Shown: piece by piece, positions 8,172 to 17,060 of the stretch
Position numbering within the stretch: the first letter of the stretch is position 1
How the letters are laid out: every line of letters begins with the position of its first letter
From: Parapedobacter deserti
GTDB taxonomy: Bacteria > Bacteroidota > Bacteroidia > Sphingobacteriales > Sphingobacteriaceae
Reading direction: 5' to 3'
DNA length: 64,000 nucleotides
Assembly: GCF_042646065.1 (NCBI RefSeq)
Contig: NZ_JBHRTA010000038.1
Coordinates: 434,001 to 498,000 of the forward strand
Notes under the pieces: generated by a model
What the model was told of the DNA's origin: nothing
Databases searched by the model: none
The model's input: only the letters and a program-made list of their open reading frames with translations
Position numbers and translations under genes: made by a program

Positions 8172-9674
8172 TTAGACCGCTTCCGCTAATAGTTTCTTGC
8201 CTTTCTCGATGGCGTCTTCAATAGTGCCAACCAGGTTGAAAGCAGCTTCAGGGTATTCATCCACTTCGCCGTCGATGATCATGTTGAATCCTCTAATGGT
8301 ATCCTTAATGTCAACCAATACACCTTTAAGGCCGGTAAACTGCTCGGCTACATGGAAAGGTTGAGACAAGAACCGCTGGACACGGCGTGCGCGCGCAACG
8401 ACAAGTTTGTCTTCTTCCGAAAGTTCGTCCATACCCAGGATGGCAATGATGTCTTGTAGCTCTTTATAGCGCTGCAATATCTCTTTTACCCGTTGGGCTG
8501 TGTTGTAATGTTCGTCGCCCAGGATGGCAGGGCTTAATATCCGCGAGGTGGAGTCGAGCGGGTCTACTGCGGGGTAAATGCCCAGTTCTGCAATTTTACG
8601 GGAAAGCACCGTGGTTGCATCCAGGTGAGCAAACGTGGTGGCTGGTGCGGGGTCGGTCAAGTCGTCCGCAGGTACATAAACGGCCTGAACGGAAGTAATG
8701 GATCCACGCTTGGTGGAAGTGATCCGTTCCTGCATCAGGCCCATTTCCGTTGCGAGAGTCGGTTGGTAGCCAACCGCTGAAGGCATCCGGCCAAGTAGCG
8801 CCGATACTTCAGAACCAGCCTGTGTAAACCGGAAGATATTATCGATGAAGAACAGGATATCGCGTCCGGCTCCTTCGCCATCACCATCCCGGAAGTATTC
8901 GGCTATGGTCAATCCGGAAAGTGCCACACGAGCACGCGCGCCTGGAGGCTCATTCATCTGCCCGAATACGAAGGTGGCTTTGGAATCCTTTAATTCCTCT
9001 ACGTCTACCTTTTCCAAAGGCCATTCACCTTTTTCCATCCCTTCCATGAATTCCTCGCCATATTTGATAATGCCCGATTCCAGCATTTCACGGAGTAGGT
9101 CGTTTCCTTCACGGGTACGTTCGCCGACACCGGCGAACACCGAAAGTCCGGAATAGGCCTTTGCAATGTTGTTGATCAACTCCTGAATCAATACCGTTTT
9201 CCCCACACCGGCACCGCCGAACAGGCCGATCTTACCACCTTTGGCGTACGGTTCGAGCAGGTCAATCACTTTGATGCCCGTAAACAGCACCTCGTTTTCG
9301 GTGGAAAGGTCTTCGAACTTCGGCGGAGTGTTGTGGATACTGCGCCCATTGGATTTGTCAAGTTGCTGAATGCCGTCGATTGCATCGCCAACCACGTTAA
9401 ACACCCTGCCTTTTATGCCTTCACCGACCGGCATTTTGATAGGGGCACCGGTGTCAATCACCTTCATGCCGCGCATCAGGCCTTCCGTGGCGTCCATGGC
9501 AATGGTGCGCACAAGCTCCTCGCCGAGGTGCCGCTGCACTTCTAATACAATACGCTGGCCATTTTCTTTCTCGATTTCCAACGCATCGTAAATCTTCGGG
9601 AGCTTGGCGTTTTCGGAGAAACTCACATCGACCACAGGGCCGATGATCTGGGCTATTTTTCCAATATTGGACAT
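8172..9674 (-). CDS. atpD: ATP synthase F1 beta subunit
   Basis: Catalytic subunit of F1. The P-loop GGAGVGKTVLIQE, the segment containing GERTREGNDL, the Walker B region with LFFIDNIFRFTQAGSE and the motif LLGRMPSAVGYQPTLATEMG are all intact. The start is the ATG at 9674 (MSNIGKIAQIIGPVV, 500 residues); an upstream in-frame start at 9704 lacks family support. It forms a two-gene unit with atpC, separate from genes for the other subunits, as seen in other Bacteroidota. A well-formed promoter lies about 70-100 bp upstream. Confidence 0.97.
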   Translation of the reverse strand: MSNIGKIAQIIGPVVDVSFSENAKLPKIYDALEIEKENGQRIVLEVQRHLGEELVRTIAMDATEGLMRGMKVIDTGAPIKMPVGEGIKGRVFNVVGDAIDGIQQLDKSNGRSIHNTPPKFEDLSTENEVLFTGIKVIDLLEPYAKGGKIGLFGGAGVGKTVLIQELINNIAKAYSGLSVFAGVGERTREGNDLLREMLESGIIKYGEEFMEGMEKGEWPLEKVDVEELKDSKATFVFGQMNEPPGARARVALSGLTIAEYFRDGDGEGAGRDILFFIDNIFRFTQAGSEVSALLGRMPSAVGYQPTLATEMGLMQERITSTKRGSITSVQAVYVPADDLTDPAPATTFAHLDATTVLSRKIAELGIYPAVDPLDSTSRILSPAILGDEHYNTAQRVKEILQRYKELQDIIAILGMDELSEEDKLVVARARRVQRFLSQPFHVAEQFTGLKGVLVDIKDTIRGFNMIIDGEVDEYPEAAFNLVGTIEDAIEKGKKLLAEAV

Positions 9675-9742
9675 ATTTTCAGGAACTAAAATTTTATAAA
9701 CCAATGTAATAAAGGCGAAATACAGGCCTTAATTTCGGACTG

Positions 9743-9773
9743 CAAAAATACGTTTAAAACAATTAAAAGCAAA
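9743..9773 (-). promoter_or_regulatory. Bacteroidota-type promoter for atpD-atpC
   Basis: Read on the minus strand, TTTG (9773-9770) is followed by 19 bp and then TATTTTTG (9750-9743), an exact match to the Bacteroidota -33 TTTG / -7 TAnnTTTG pattern. Transcription would begin around 9736, giving an mRNA leader of about 60 nt before atpD. Confidence 0.7.
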
Positions 9774-10211
9774 TTTTAATGAAAAGAAATGTTACAGTGC
9801 AGGTATTCCTGTATAGCTTGTCTTTTAAATGCTCCATAACCGGGCAATATACAGCGCCCATGCACCTCATATCCGCGTTTCCCTAAATAGATATGCGGAG
9901 GGCTATGGTGGCATATACACACCGCTTGCTGCCCGGGGGACGTGAAAGGGTTGGCGAAGGAAAGCCGAAGGGAACGCGAAAGTAGTAGGGACGCGGTACG
10001 GAGTTCAACGGACTTTTAACGGACTTCGACGGAGTTATTCGGTAAATGGAGTTGGCCGGTAAATCTGGATAAGTGATGGATGCATCATCCGGGGGACACA
10101 ATAATACAAATTCTGTAAACAGGATCAAAAGCCGGACCTTAGCTTTCTTTTCCGGCCCCTTTCCTTTCGCTGCTTGCGCAGGTGCATGCGGCGGCTTACC
10201 TTATCGCTGCA
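9774..10211. repeat. Gene-poor stretch with short tandem repeats
   Basis: Between the atpD promoter and the next gene I see no convincing coding sequence. The 9950-10070 part is purine-rich and repetitive. Four imperfect units of about 10 bp (ACGGAGTTCA, ACGGACTTTTA, ACGGACTTCG, ACGGAGTTAT) run head to tail at 9998-10038. A 9-bp direct repeat CCGGGGGAC brackets this part (9933-9941 and 10089-10097). An 81-codon ORF on the minus strand (9883-10128) spans it but is a low-complexity reading of the repeats. It could be a structured RNA, a dispersed repeat, or decayed sequence. Confidence 0.45.
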
Positions 10212-10820
10212 TTATCCCATACGCCTATTAAGCTCGTCCTGCAGTTGGCGTTTGAGTTTCTGCTCCTTTTCCATTGCTTTTTTACGGTGCTGTTCGAATT
10301 CGACCTGAAGGTTTTCGATCGCTTTTTTTGTGTCGTTCGTCACCACATTGCTTTGATTATAGCGGTAGATGAAGAAAATAAGTGCAATGGTGAGCAGCAG
10401 CACAATACCCCACATCATCATACTATACGTGCTCTTCTGCAGCTGAATACCCATAAAGGAAAAGCTGTCTTTTTCCTGTTGCGAGGCTTGTAGGTTACGG
10501 TTGGCTTGCGATAGGGAGTCCGCCATCACATCAATCGAAGCCTGTTGGTTGACATTCATGGCTTTTAAATCCACTATTTCCTTAGTCAGCGCCTTTATGG
10601 TATCGGCTACGTTTTTCCGGATCCGGTCGAGGTTTGCTTGCCGCACGTGCTCAATACCATCCTGCGTCCTTGAAATCGCATAAAGGTAAATGAATTGGCT
10701 ATCGATCGTGCCGCTGGTAAGCGAACCTTTTGGAGGCTCTCTTTTTACCGCACTTTGGCCAAAAACATATTCCGTTGAAATAAAAGCAATTAAAAGGGCC
10801 AGAATAGTAATATTTCTCAT
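10212..10820 (-). CDS. Uncharacterised membrane-anchored coiled-coil protein
   Basis: I do not know a function. From the ATG at 10820 it has 202 residues: a signal peptide (ITILALLIAFISTEYVFGQ), a conserved-looking block SLTSGTIDSQFIYLY, a heptad-rich helix at about 60-115, one membrane segment (MMMWGIVLLLTIALIFFIY) near residues 130-148, and a charged coiled-coil tail ending in ELNRR. I recognise the pattern from a Bacteroidota family often mislabelled tRNA (guanine-N1)-methyltransferase; nothing here resembles a methyltransferase fold. The topology suggests a periplasmic sensor or scaffold domain with a cytoplasmic coiled coil. It is monocistronic and divergent from rhaT. Confidence 0.75.
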   Translation of the reverse strand: MRNITILALLIAFISTEYVFGQSAVKREPPKGSLTSGTIDSQFIYLYAISRTQDGIEHVRQANLDRIRKNVADTIKALTKEIVDLKAMNVNQQASIDVMADSLSQANRNLQASQQEKDSFSFMGIQLQKSTYSMMMWGIVLLLTIALIFFIYRYNQSNVVTNDTKKAIENLQVEFEQHRKKAMEKEQKLKRQLQDELNRRMG

Positions 10821-11003
10821 GTCCGATAACAATTTGTAATCTAGTTTTTAAAATAAGAACACGATATTACGGGTTTTATTGTTTAAACCGAAACGGAAAA
10901 CAGAAAATCAACATGCGTTTAGCAAACATGACAGCCCATAACAGTTCGCTTTTTCTTCTTTTCTATCTTGCGCCGTTTTAAATCGCCAGTTAACCGTATT
11001 ATT

Positions 11004-12083
11004 ATGCAAGCATTAGCAGGAGTTCTGTTTCATTTTATTGGAGGCTTCGCCTCAGGGAGTTTTTATGTGCCTTACAAAAAGGTCAAAGGATGGGCGTGGG
11101 AAACGTTTTGGATAATCGGTGGCCTGTTCTCCTGGCTGATCGCACCACCGTTGGCGGCATACCTCACTATTCCGGGTTTTGCCGATATTATACGGCAAGC
11201 AGATGGCGATACGCTCGGCTATGCATATCTTTTTGGTTTGCTGTGGGGTATCGGCGGACTCACGTATGGCCTTGGCGTGCGTTACTTGGGCGTGTCGTTG
11301 GGAAGCAGCATCATTCTTGGGTTGACCATGGTATTTGGTTCCCTGGTGCCTTCCATATATTATTACTTCAATGGCAGCGAAGGTAAAGAAACAATCGATT
11401 TGTTTTTTACCACTAACTCGGGGCGGACCGTACTGGTGGGGCTGGCAGTATGTATCGCGGGGATATGGCTCTGCGGCAGGGCGGGAGTGTTGAAGGAAAG
11501 GGAGCTCGCCGGCGGAGCTGTCGATGCCAGCGGCAACAAGGATTATAAATTCGGACTGGGATTGTTGGTAGGTATTATTTCGGGGGTCTTAAGCGCATGC
11601 TTTAATTTCGGACTGGAGGCGGGTAAACCTATGGCCCGCGTGGCCAATGATGTTTGGAAAGCCGCAAACCCCGGAGAGGGAGAGTTCTTATTCCAAAACA
11701 ATGTCACGTACGTTGTTGTGCTTTGGGGTGGTCTCACCACCAATTTTCTCTGGTGCATGTTTCTCAACGCACGCAACAAAACATTCGGCGACTATGTAAA
11801 CCGCAACGTGCCTATTGCACGCAATATCTTCTTTTGCGCATTAGCCGGGACAACATGGTATTTGCAGTTCTTCTTTTACGGGATGGGAGAAAGCCGGCTT
11901 GGCAATGGAGCCAGCTCGTGGATATTGCACATGGCGTTTATCATCTTGATCGCTAATGCTTGGGGAGTGATATTGCGGGAATGGAAAGGCGTGAGCAGGA
12001 AAACATATGCAACGATCATCGGCGGAATCGCGACGATCATCCTTTCCATTATTTTGGTAGGGTTTGCACGGACATTGGAATAA
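11004..12083 (+). CDS. rhaT: L-rhamnose-proton symporter
   Basis: Inner-membrane L-rhamnose/H+ symporter of the RhaT type, the entry point for the catabolic genes that follow. The 359-residue protein has about ten hydrophobic segments. The N-terminus (FHFIGGFASGSFYVPYKKVK followed by WAWETFWIIGG) and the segment LGLTMVFGSLVPSI match the family. I start at the ATG at 11004; a TTG at 10968 would add 12 basic residues. It heads the rha gene group and is separated from the aldolase gene by 103 bp. A near-consensus TATCTTGC lies about 35 bp upstream, but I see no good -33 box. Confidence 0.93.
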   Translation: MQALAGVLFHFIGGFASGSFYVPYKKVKGWAWETFWIIGGLFSWLIAPPLAAYLTIPGFADIIRQADGDTLGYAYLFGLLWGIGGLTYGLGVRYLGVSLGSSIILGLTMVFGSLVPSIYYYFNGSEGKETIDLFFTTNSGRTVLVGLAVCIAGIWLCGRAGVLKERELAGGAVDASGNKDYKFGLGLLVGIISGVLSACFNFGLEAGKPMARVANDVWKAANPGEGEFLFQNNVTYVVVLWGGLTTNFLWCMFLNARNKTFGDYVNRNVPIARNIFFCALAGTTWYLQFFFYGMGESRLGNGASSWILHMAFIILIANAWGVILREWKGVSRKTYATIIGGIATIILSIILVGFARTLE

Positions 12084-12186
12084 ATTACTTATTCATAAGT
12101 CAGTTAGTAGTTGTCAGTCGCGATACACAGTATTCAATACACGGTAAGATAAGCAAAAAGCAAAACACAGAAAACAATACAGAAAA

Positions 12187-14313
12187 ATGTCAGAGATTAT
12201 TGGAAAAACATCGTTTAAGCATGTGAGTTATTTGTGGGATGACGCCAAAGCGGCGGAACTGGAAGGTGACGAGGTCGCGTTGCTGTTGTACCGGTCCAAT
12301 TTGCTGGGTGCTGATCTGAGGCTGACCAATTACGGTGGGGGCAATACGTCGTGCAAGGCCATGGCTAAAGACCCGCTGATGGGGCAAGAGACCGAAGTGA
12401 TGTGGATCAAAGGGTCAGGTGGGGATATCGGCACCCTCACGCGCAGCGGGCTGGCGGCACTCTATATCGATCGATTGAGGAGTTTGGAAAATGTATACCG
12501 CGGCATTGAGCATGAAGATGAAATGGTAGAGCTGTTCAACCATTGCATTTATGACCTGGCCTCCAAGGCTCCTTCCATCGATACGCCGCTTCATGGCTTT
12601 TTGCCGTTCAAACACATCGACCACCTGCATCCCGATGCGGCCATCGCCATCGCGGCGGCCAAGGACGGCAAGCGGATCACGCAAGATTTGTTCAACGGCG
12701 AGCTGGGCTGGGTAGACTGGCAACGGCCCGGATTCGATCTGGGACTTAAACTGCGGAAGTGTTTGGCGGAAAATCCAGGGATACGGGGCATTATGCTGGG
12801 TTCGCACGGTCTGTTTACCTGGGGCGATACCGCATATGAAAGCTACGTCAATACGCTGACGGTTATCGAACGTTGCGCGGAATACCTTGAAGCAAATTAC
12901 GGCAAGCAGCGTCCGGTTTTCGGCGGCGTAAAAATTACGCCTTCAGCGGCTGAAAGCCGGCATCGGCAGGCAGCCGCCTTGGCACCTGTACTGAGGGGTT
13001 TCTGCTCGTCAGTGCACCACATGGTGGGACATTTCACGGATGACGAGCGGGTGCTGGAGTTTATCAACTCCAACGACCTCGGTCGTTTGGCTCCCCTGGG
13101 TACCAGTTGCCCCGATCATTTCCTGCGGACAAAAATCAGTCCGCTGGTATTGGACCTCGCGCCGGACGCCGACCTGTCAGACGCGGAAGCGCTGAAGGCA
13201 ACGCTGGCCCCGGCTTTTGAGGCGTACCGTACCATGTACCGTCAATATTATGACGCGTGCAAGCATCCGGACAGCCCGGCTATGCGTGATCCTAATCCAG
13301 TGATCGTCCTGTATCCGGGCGTTGGTTTGTTTTCCTTTTCCAAAGACAAACAAACCGCACGTGTTGCAGCTGAGTTTTACATCAATGCCATCAACGTGAT
13401 GAAGGGGGCCGAGGCGATATCCGAGTACACATCGTTGCCCCGGCAAGAGGCCTTTGATATCGAATACTGGCTTTTGGAAGAGGCTAAATTGCAGCGTATG
13501 CCTAAACCGAAACCCTTGACGGGCAAAGTAGCCTTGGTTACCGGAAGCGCTGGTGGTATCGGTAAGGCTATCGCAAAGAAATTTGTTCACGAGGGGGCGG
13601 TTGTCGTGCTCAACGATGTTAACGCAGCCCGGCTGGAGCATGCAGGCGATGAGTTCAAAGCTGCCTTTGGGAAAGATGCGTGCACAACGGCGGTTTTGGA
13701 TGTAACCGATGCAGCAGGGATTCAGCGGGCGTTTGATGCTGCAGTCCTGGCCTTCGGCGGCGTCGATATCATCGTAAACAATGCCGGACTGTCGATTTCC
13801 AAGTCTGTTGAAGACCATACCGAAAAAGACTGGGACCTGCTGTACAATGTGTTGGTCAAAGGCCAGTTTCTGGTTACCCAGGCTGCTGTGGCAATACTAA
13901 AGAAGCAGGGGATCGGCGGCGACATCGTGAACATTGTGAGCAAAAACGCGCTGGTGAGCGGACCGAACAACGCGGGATATGGCTCGGCCAAGGCGGCGCA
14001 ATTGCACCTCAGCCGGCTGAATGCGGCCGAACTGGGAGCGCATAAAATCCGGGTGAACGTCGTCAACCCAGATGCCGTGATCAGTGACAGCAACATATGG
14101 GCCGGCGGTTGGGCCGAAGGGCGTGCAAAGGCTTACGGCATCACCGTAGCAGAGCTGCCCGCTTATTACGCCAAGCGCACCCTGCTCAACGAGATTATCC
14201 TTCCCGAAGACATTGCCAACGCCTGCTTCGTGCTGGTCGGAGGGTTAATGAACAAATCCACCGGCAATGTGCTGAACGTAGATGGGGGAGTAGCCATGGC
14301 ATTTGTACGTTAA
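12187..14313 (+). CDS. rhaEW: Bifunctional rhamnulose-1-phosphate aldolase / L-lactaldehyde dehydrogenase
   Basis: A fusion protein of 708 residues. The N-terminal class II aldolase half (about 1-435) has NYGGGNTSCK near residue 58 and SHGLFTWG near 210, and should split rhamnulose-1-phosphate into dihydroxyacetone phosphate and L-lactaldehyde. The C-terminal short-chain dehydrogenase half begins near residue 445, with TGSAGGIG for NAD binding, NNAG, and the catalytic set Ser585, Tyr598 and Lys602; in the characterised RhaEW type it oxidises lactaldehyde to lactate. The fusion keeps the reactive aldehyde close to its consumer. It lies between rhaT and rhaI. Both halves look intact, so I expect both activities. 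Confidence 0.95.
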   Translation: MSEIIGKTSFKHVSYLWDDAKAAELEGDEVALLLYRSNLLGADLRLTNYGGGNTSCKAMAKDPLMGQETEVMWIKGSGGDIGTLTRSGLAALYIDRLRSLENVYRGIEHEDEMVELFNHCIYDLASKAPSIDTPLHGFLPFKHIDHLHPDAAIAIAAAKDGKRITQDLFNGELGWVDWQRPGFDLGLKLRKCLAENPGIRGIMLGSHGLFTWGDTAYESYVNTLTVIERCAEYLEANYGKQRPVFGGVKITPSAAESRHRQAAALAPVLRGFCSSVHHMVGHFTDDERVLEFINSNDLGRLAPLGTSCPDHFLRTKISPLVLDLAPDADLSDAEALKATLAPAFEAYRTMYRQYYDACKHPDSPAMRDPNPVIVLYPGVGLFSFSKDKQTARVAAEFYINAINVMKGAEAISEYTSLPRQEAFDIEYWLLEEAKLQRMPKPKPLTGKVALVTGSAGGIGKAIAKKFVHEGAVVVLNDVNAARLEHAGDEFKAAFGKDACTTAVLDVTDAAGIQRAFDAAVLAFGGVDIIVNNAGLSISKSVEDHTEKDWDLLYNVLVKGQFLVTQAAVAILKKQGIGGDIVNIVSKNALVSGPNNAGYGSAKAAQLHLSRLNAAELGAHKIRVNVVNPDAVISDSNIWAGGWAEGRAKAYGITVAELPAYYAKRTLLNEIILPEDIANACFVLVGGLMNKSTGNVLNVDGGVAMAFVR

Positions 14314-14378
14314 TTATCTTTTATTAGCAGAATTGTCAGTTATATCGCCGTAGTGGATCTTAATTGGCGATTCTGTTT

Positions 14379-14386
14379 TACCTTTG
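14379..14386 (+). promoter_or_regulatory. Candidate -7 promoter box before rhaI
   Basis: TACCTTTG matches the Bacteroidota TAnnTTTG box exactly and ends 15 bp before the rhaI ATG, inside the 88-bp gap after the aldolase gene. I see no TTTG at the expected -33 distance. It suggests an internal start for rhaI-rhaB-lldD, but this is weak. Confidence 0.35.
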
Positions 14387-14401
14387 ACAAGTAGACCTAT
14401 T

Positions 14402-15676
14402 ATGAATATTAACAAAGATCAAATAGCTGAGCATAACAAACGGTTGGAACCCGTCCAAAAACGCAGGTTTGAACAGCTTGCAGCCGAATTATCCGGTGCT
14501 GAGCGGATTGTGCAGCACCTTGTTGATTTTCAAGTAGCTATTCCCAGCTGGGCGCTGGGCACGGGGGGCACCCGGTTTGGGCGGTTCTCCGGCGGCGGCG
14601 AACCTCGCAATCTGCAGGAGAAGATCGCAGATATTGGCATTTTGCATGCGCTCAACCGTTCGAGCGGAGCAATATCGCTGCACATTCCGTGGGACATTCC
14701 GGAAGATTATTCGGCCATACGGACGCTGGCCAATCAGCACGGTCTGGCATTCGATGCCATGAACTCGAACACCTTCCAAGATCAACCCGGACAAGCGTTG
14801 AGTTATAAGTTCGGTTCCATGCAGCATGTGGACCCGGCTGTGCGCAGGCAGGCGGTCGACCATAATATCGAAGTGATAAAACATGGCATTGAGCTTGGCT
14901 CAAAGTCCCTGACCGTATGGTTGGCCGATGGTTCGAGCTTCCCCGGGCAGCTGAATTTCCGCAGGGCCTTTCAAAACACATTGGAGAGCCTGCAGGAAGT
15001 ATATGCGGCGCTGCCCGACGATTGGAAAATGTTTGTGGAATACAAGGCGTTCGAGCCGAATTTTTACTCGACCACGGTAGGCGATTGGGGGCAGTCACTG
15101 CTCTACGCCAGTAAGCTGGGAGACAACGCATATACGCTGGTCGATCTGGGGCATCACCTTCCCAACGCCAACATCGAACAGATTGTGGCCTTACTGCTGA
15201 TGGAAGGAAAGCTGGGTGGGTTCCATTTTAATGATTCCAAGTATGGCGATGATGACCTGACCACGGGCAGCATCAAACCTTATCAGCTGTTTTTGATCTT
15301 CAATGAGCTGGTGGAGGGCATGGACAACCGGAGCATGGATCATACCAAAGACCTGGGCTGGATGATCGATGCCTCGCACAACCTGAAGGATCCCCTGGAA
15401 GACCTGCTCCAGTCGGTCGAAGCAATTTTGATCGCCTATGCGCAAGCCCTGTTGGTAGACCGTCCGGCACTTGCCGAAGCGCAGGCGGAGAATGACGTGG
15501 TGCGTGCACAGGAAGTGCTGCAGCATGCCTTCCGCACCGATGTACGGTCATTGGTAGCCGAGGCCAGGCTGCGTGCGGGGGCAGCACTCGATCCCATCCA
15601 ACTGTTTAGGGAAATCGATGTGCGCGGTAGATTGATCAAAGAACGAGGCGCTAGGACAGTAGCTACAGGATTGTGA
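14402..15676 (+). CDS. rhaI: L-rhamnose isomerase (RhaI type)
   Basis: Interconverts L-rhamnose and L-rhamnulose. At 424 residues it belongs to the TIM-barrel RhaI class (Pseudomonas stutzeri/Streptomyces type), not the E. coli RhaA class. Likely metal ligands lie in VEYKAFEPN (Glu), LVDLGHHLPNANIEQI (Asp/His) and FHFNDSKYGDDDLTTGSI (His/Asp). I start at the ATG at 14402 (MNINKDQIAEHNKRL); an earlier in-frame non-ATG start at 14384 adds six residues. Its stop overlaps the kinase start by ATGA, showing translational coupling. Confidence in rhamnose specificity is raised by the kinase and aldolase around it. Confidence 0.94.
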   Translation: MNINKDQIAEHNKRLEPVQKRRFEQLAAELSGAERIVQHLVDFQVAIPSWALGTGGTRFGRFSGGGEPRNLQEKIADIGILHALNRSSGAISLHIPWDIPEDYSAIRTLANQHGLAFDAMNSNTFQDQPGQALSYKFGSMQHVDPAVRRQAVDHNIEVIKHGIELGSKSLTVWLADGSSFPGQLNFRRAFQNTLESLQEVYAALPDDWKMFVEYKAFEPNFYSTTVGDWGQSLLYASKLGDNAYTLVDLGHHLPNANIEQIVALLLMEGKLGGFHFNDSKYGDDDLTTGSIKPYQLFLIFNELVEGMDNRSMDHTKDLGWMIDASHNLKDPLEDLLQSVEAILIAYAQALLVDRPALAEAQAENDVVRAQEVLQHAFRTDVRSLVAEARLRAGAALDPIQLFREIDVRGRLIKERGARTVATGL

Positions 15677-17058
15677 TGAAAACACCTGTCATAGCCATAT
15701 TCGACGTAGGTAAAACCAACAAGAAACTGTTTCTCTTCAATGAACAGTACAAGATCGTTTTCGAGCGGTCAGCAAGGTTTACCGAAACAGTTGACGAAGA
15801 TGGCGACCCATGCGAAAACCTGGAAAGTCTCCGGCTGTCTGTCTTCGACTCGTTGCATGAGGTTTTCCGAAAGAGCGAGTTTGAGATCCGAGCCATTAAC
15901 TTCGCCGCTTATGGAGCCAGTCTGGTCTATGTCGACGGCGATGGTAAACCGCTCACCCCGTTATACAATTACCTGAAGCCATACCCGGAAGCGTTGCAGC
16001 AGAAGTTTTATGAAACATATGGCGGAGCGGATACCATAGCATACACCACCGCATCGCCTGTATTGGGGAGCCTCAACTCCGGTATGCAATTGTATCGGAT
16101 CAAGTATGAAAAGCCTGCTTTGTTTGAACGCATCCATTATGCATTGCACCTACCGCAATACCTGAGCTTTCTGGTTTCTGGCCGGATGTATTCGGATATG
16201 ACCAGCATCGGCTGCCATACCCACCTTTGGGACTTCACCAAAAACGATTATCATGAATGGGTACGGCGTGAAGGAGTAGTCGGTAAACTTGCGGCCATCG
16301 TTGCCGGTGACGAAGTGTTCCCTGCCTCGTTTCCCGGAAACGGGTATGGCGTGGGGGTCGGCCTGCACGACAGTTCTGCAGCACTGATCCCATATCTCAT
16401 CAGTTTCCATGAGCCTTTCGTGCTACTTTCCACGGGCACGTGGTGCATCAGCCTCAATCCGTTTAACCACACGCCGCTTACCAAAGCAGAGCTGGACGCA
16501 GACTGCCTGTGTTACATGCACTACAAAGGTACGTCAGTGAAAGCGTCGCGGCTTTTTGCAGGCTACGAACATGAACAGCAGGTCAAGCGGATCGCCGAAC
16601 ATTTCGGGGAATCCAGCCACAGGTATTGTACGATCCCGTATGACAGGAACATGGTCGCCAGCTTACGTAGCAAAACCGCTCCATCAAGAGCCATAGGTGG
16701 CAAGGTGTCCGCATTTGTACAACGCAGTTTGTCAGACTTTGCTTCGTACGAAGAAGCTTACCATCGTCTCATCATGGATATGGTTGACCTGCAACGCACC
16801 TCTACCGAGCTGGTGTTGAAGGGTTCACACGTCAAACGGATATTTGTAGACGGCGGATTCAGTAAAAACACGATTTACATGAACTTGCTGGCGGCCGCCT
16901 TCCCGGAGATGGAAGTGTTCGCCGCCTCCATGGCACAGGCCACGGCGGTGGGTGCAGCGCTGGCCATCCACCATGCATGGAATAGGCGCGCTATGCCAAA
17001 TGATCTGATTGAGCTGCGATTTTACGCACATACCATCGAAAGAGACCAAGTAAAATAA
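15676..17058 (+). CDS. rhaB: FGGY-family rhamnulokinase-type carbohydrate kinase
   Basis: Phosphorylates L-rhamnulose with ATP to give rhamnulose-1-phosphate (inferred from context). The N-terminal phosphate-1 motif is FDVGKTNKKLFLF near residues 8-20. The C-terminal ATPase fold shows KRIFVDGGFSKNTIYMNLLA and AQATAVGAALA, typical of FGGY kinases. The 460 residues are slightly shorter than E. coli RhaB, and overall it resembles the divergent Bacteroidota kinases found in rhamnose operons. The ATG at 15676 overlaps the rhaI stop; a GTG one codon earlier is possible. The gene ends 2 bp before the next start. A kinase for another 6-deoxyketose is the main alternative. Confidence 0.85.
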   Translation: MKTPVIAIFDVGKTNKKLFLFNEQYKIVFERSARFTETVDEDGDPCENLESLRLSVFDSLHEVFRKSEFEIRAINFAAYGASLVYVDGDGKPLTPLYNYLKPYPEALQQKFYETYGGADTIAYTTASPVLGSLNSGMQLYRIKYEKPALFERIHYALHLPQYLSFLVSGRMYSDMTSIGCHTHLWDFTKNDYHEWVRREGVVGKLAAIVAGDEVFPASFPGNGYGVGVGLHDSSAALIPYLISFHEPFVLLSTGTWCISLNPFNHTPLTKAELDADCLCYMHYKGTSVKASRLFAGYEHEQQVKRIAEHFGESSHRYCTIPYDRNMVASLRSKTAPSRAIGGKVSAFVQRSLSDFASYEEAYHRLIMDMVDLQRTSTELVLKGSHVKRIFVDGGFSKNTIYMNLLAAAFPEMEVFAASMAQATAVGAALAIHHAWNRRAMPNDLIELRFYAHTIERDQVK

Positions 17059-17060
17059 AA

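Noticed and set aside
9883..10128. 81-codon minus-strand reading frame as a gene
   Set aside because: It reads through the tandem repeats, is rich in Pro, Ser and Arg, has no recognisable motif, and no neighbouring start signal.
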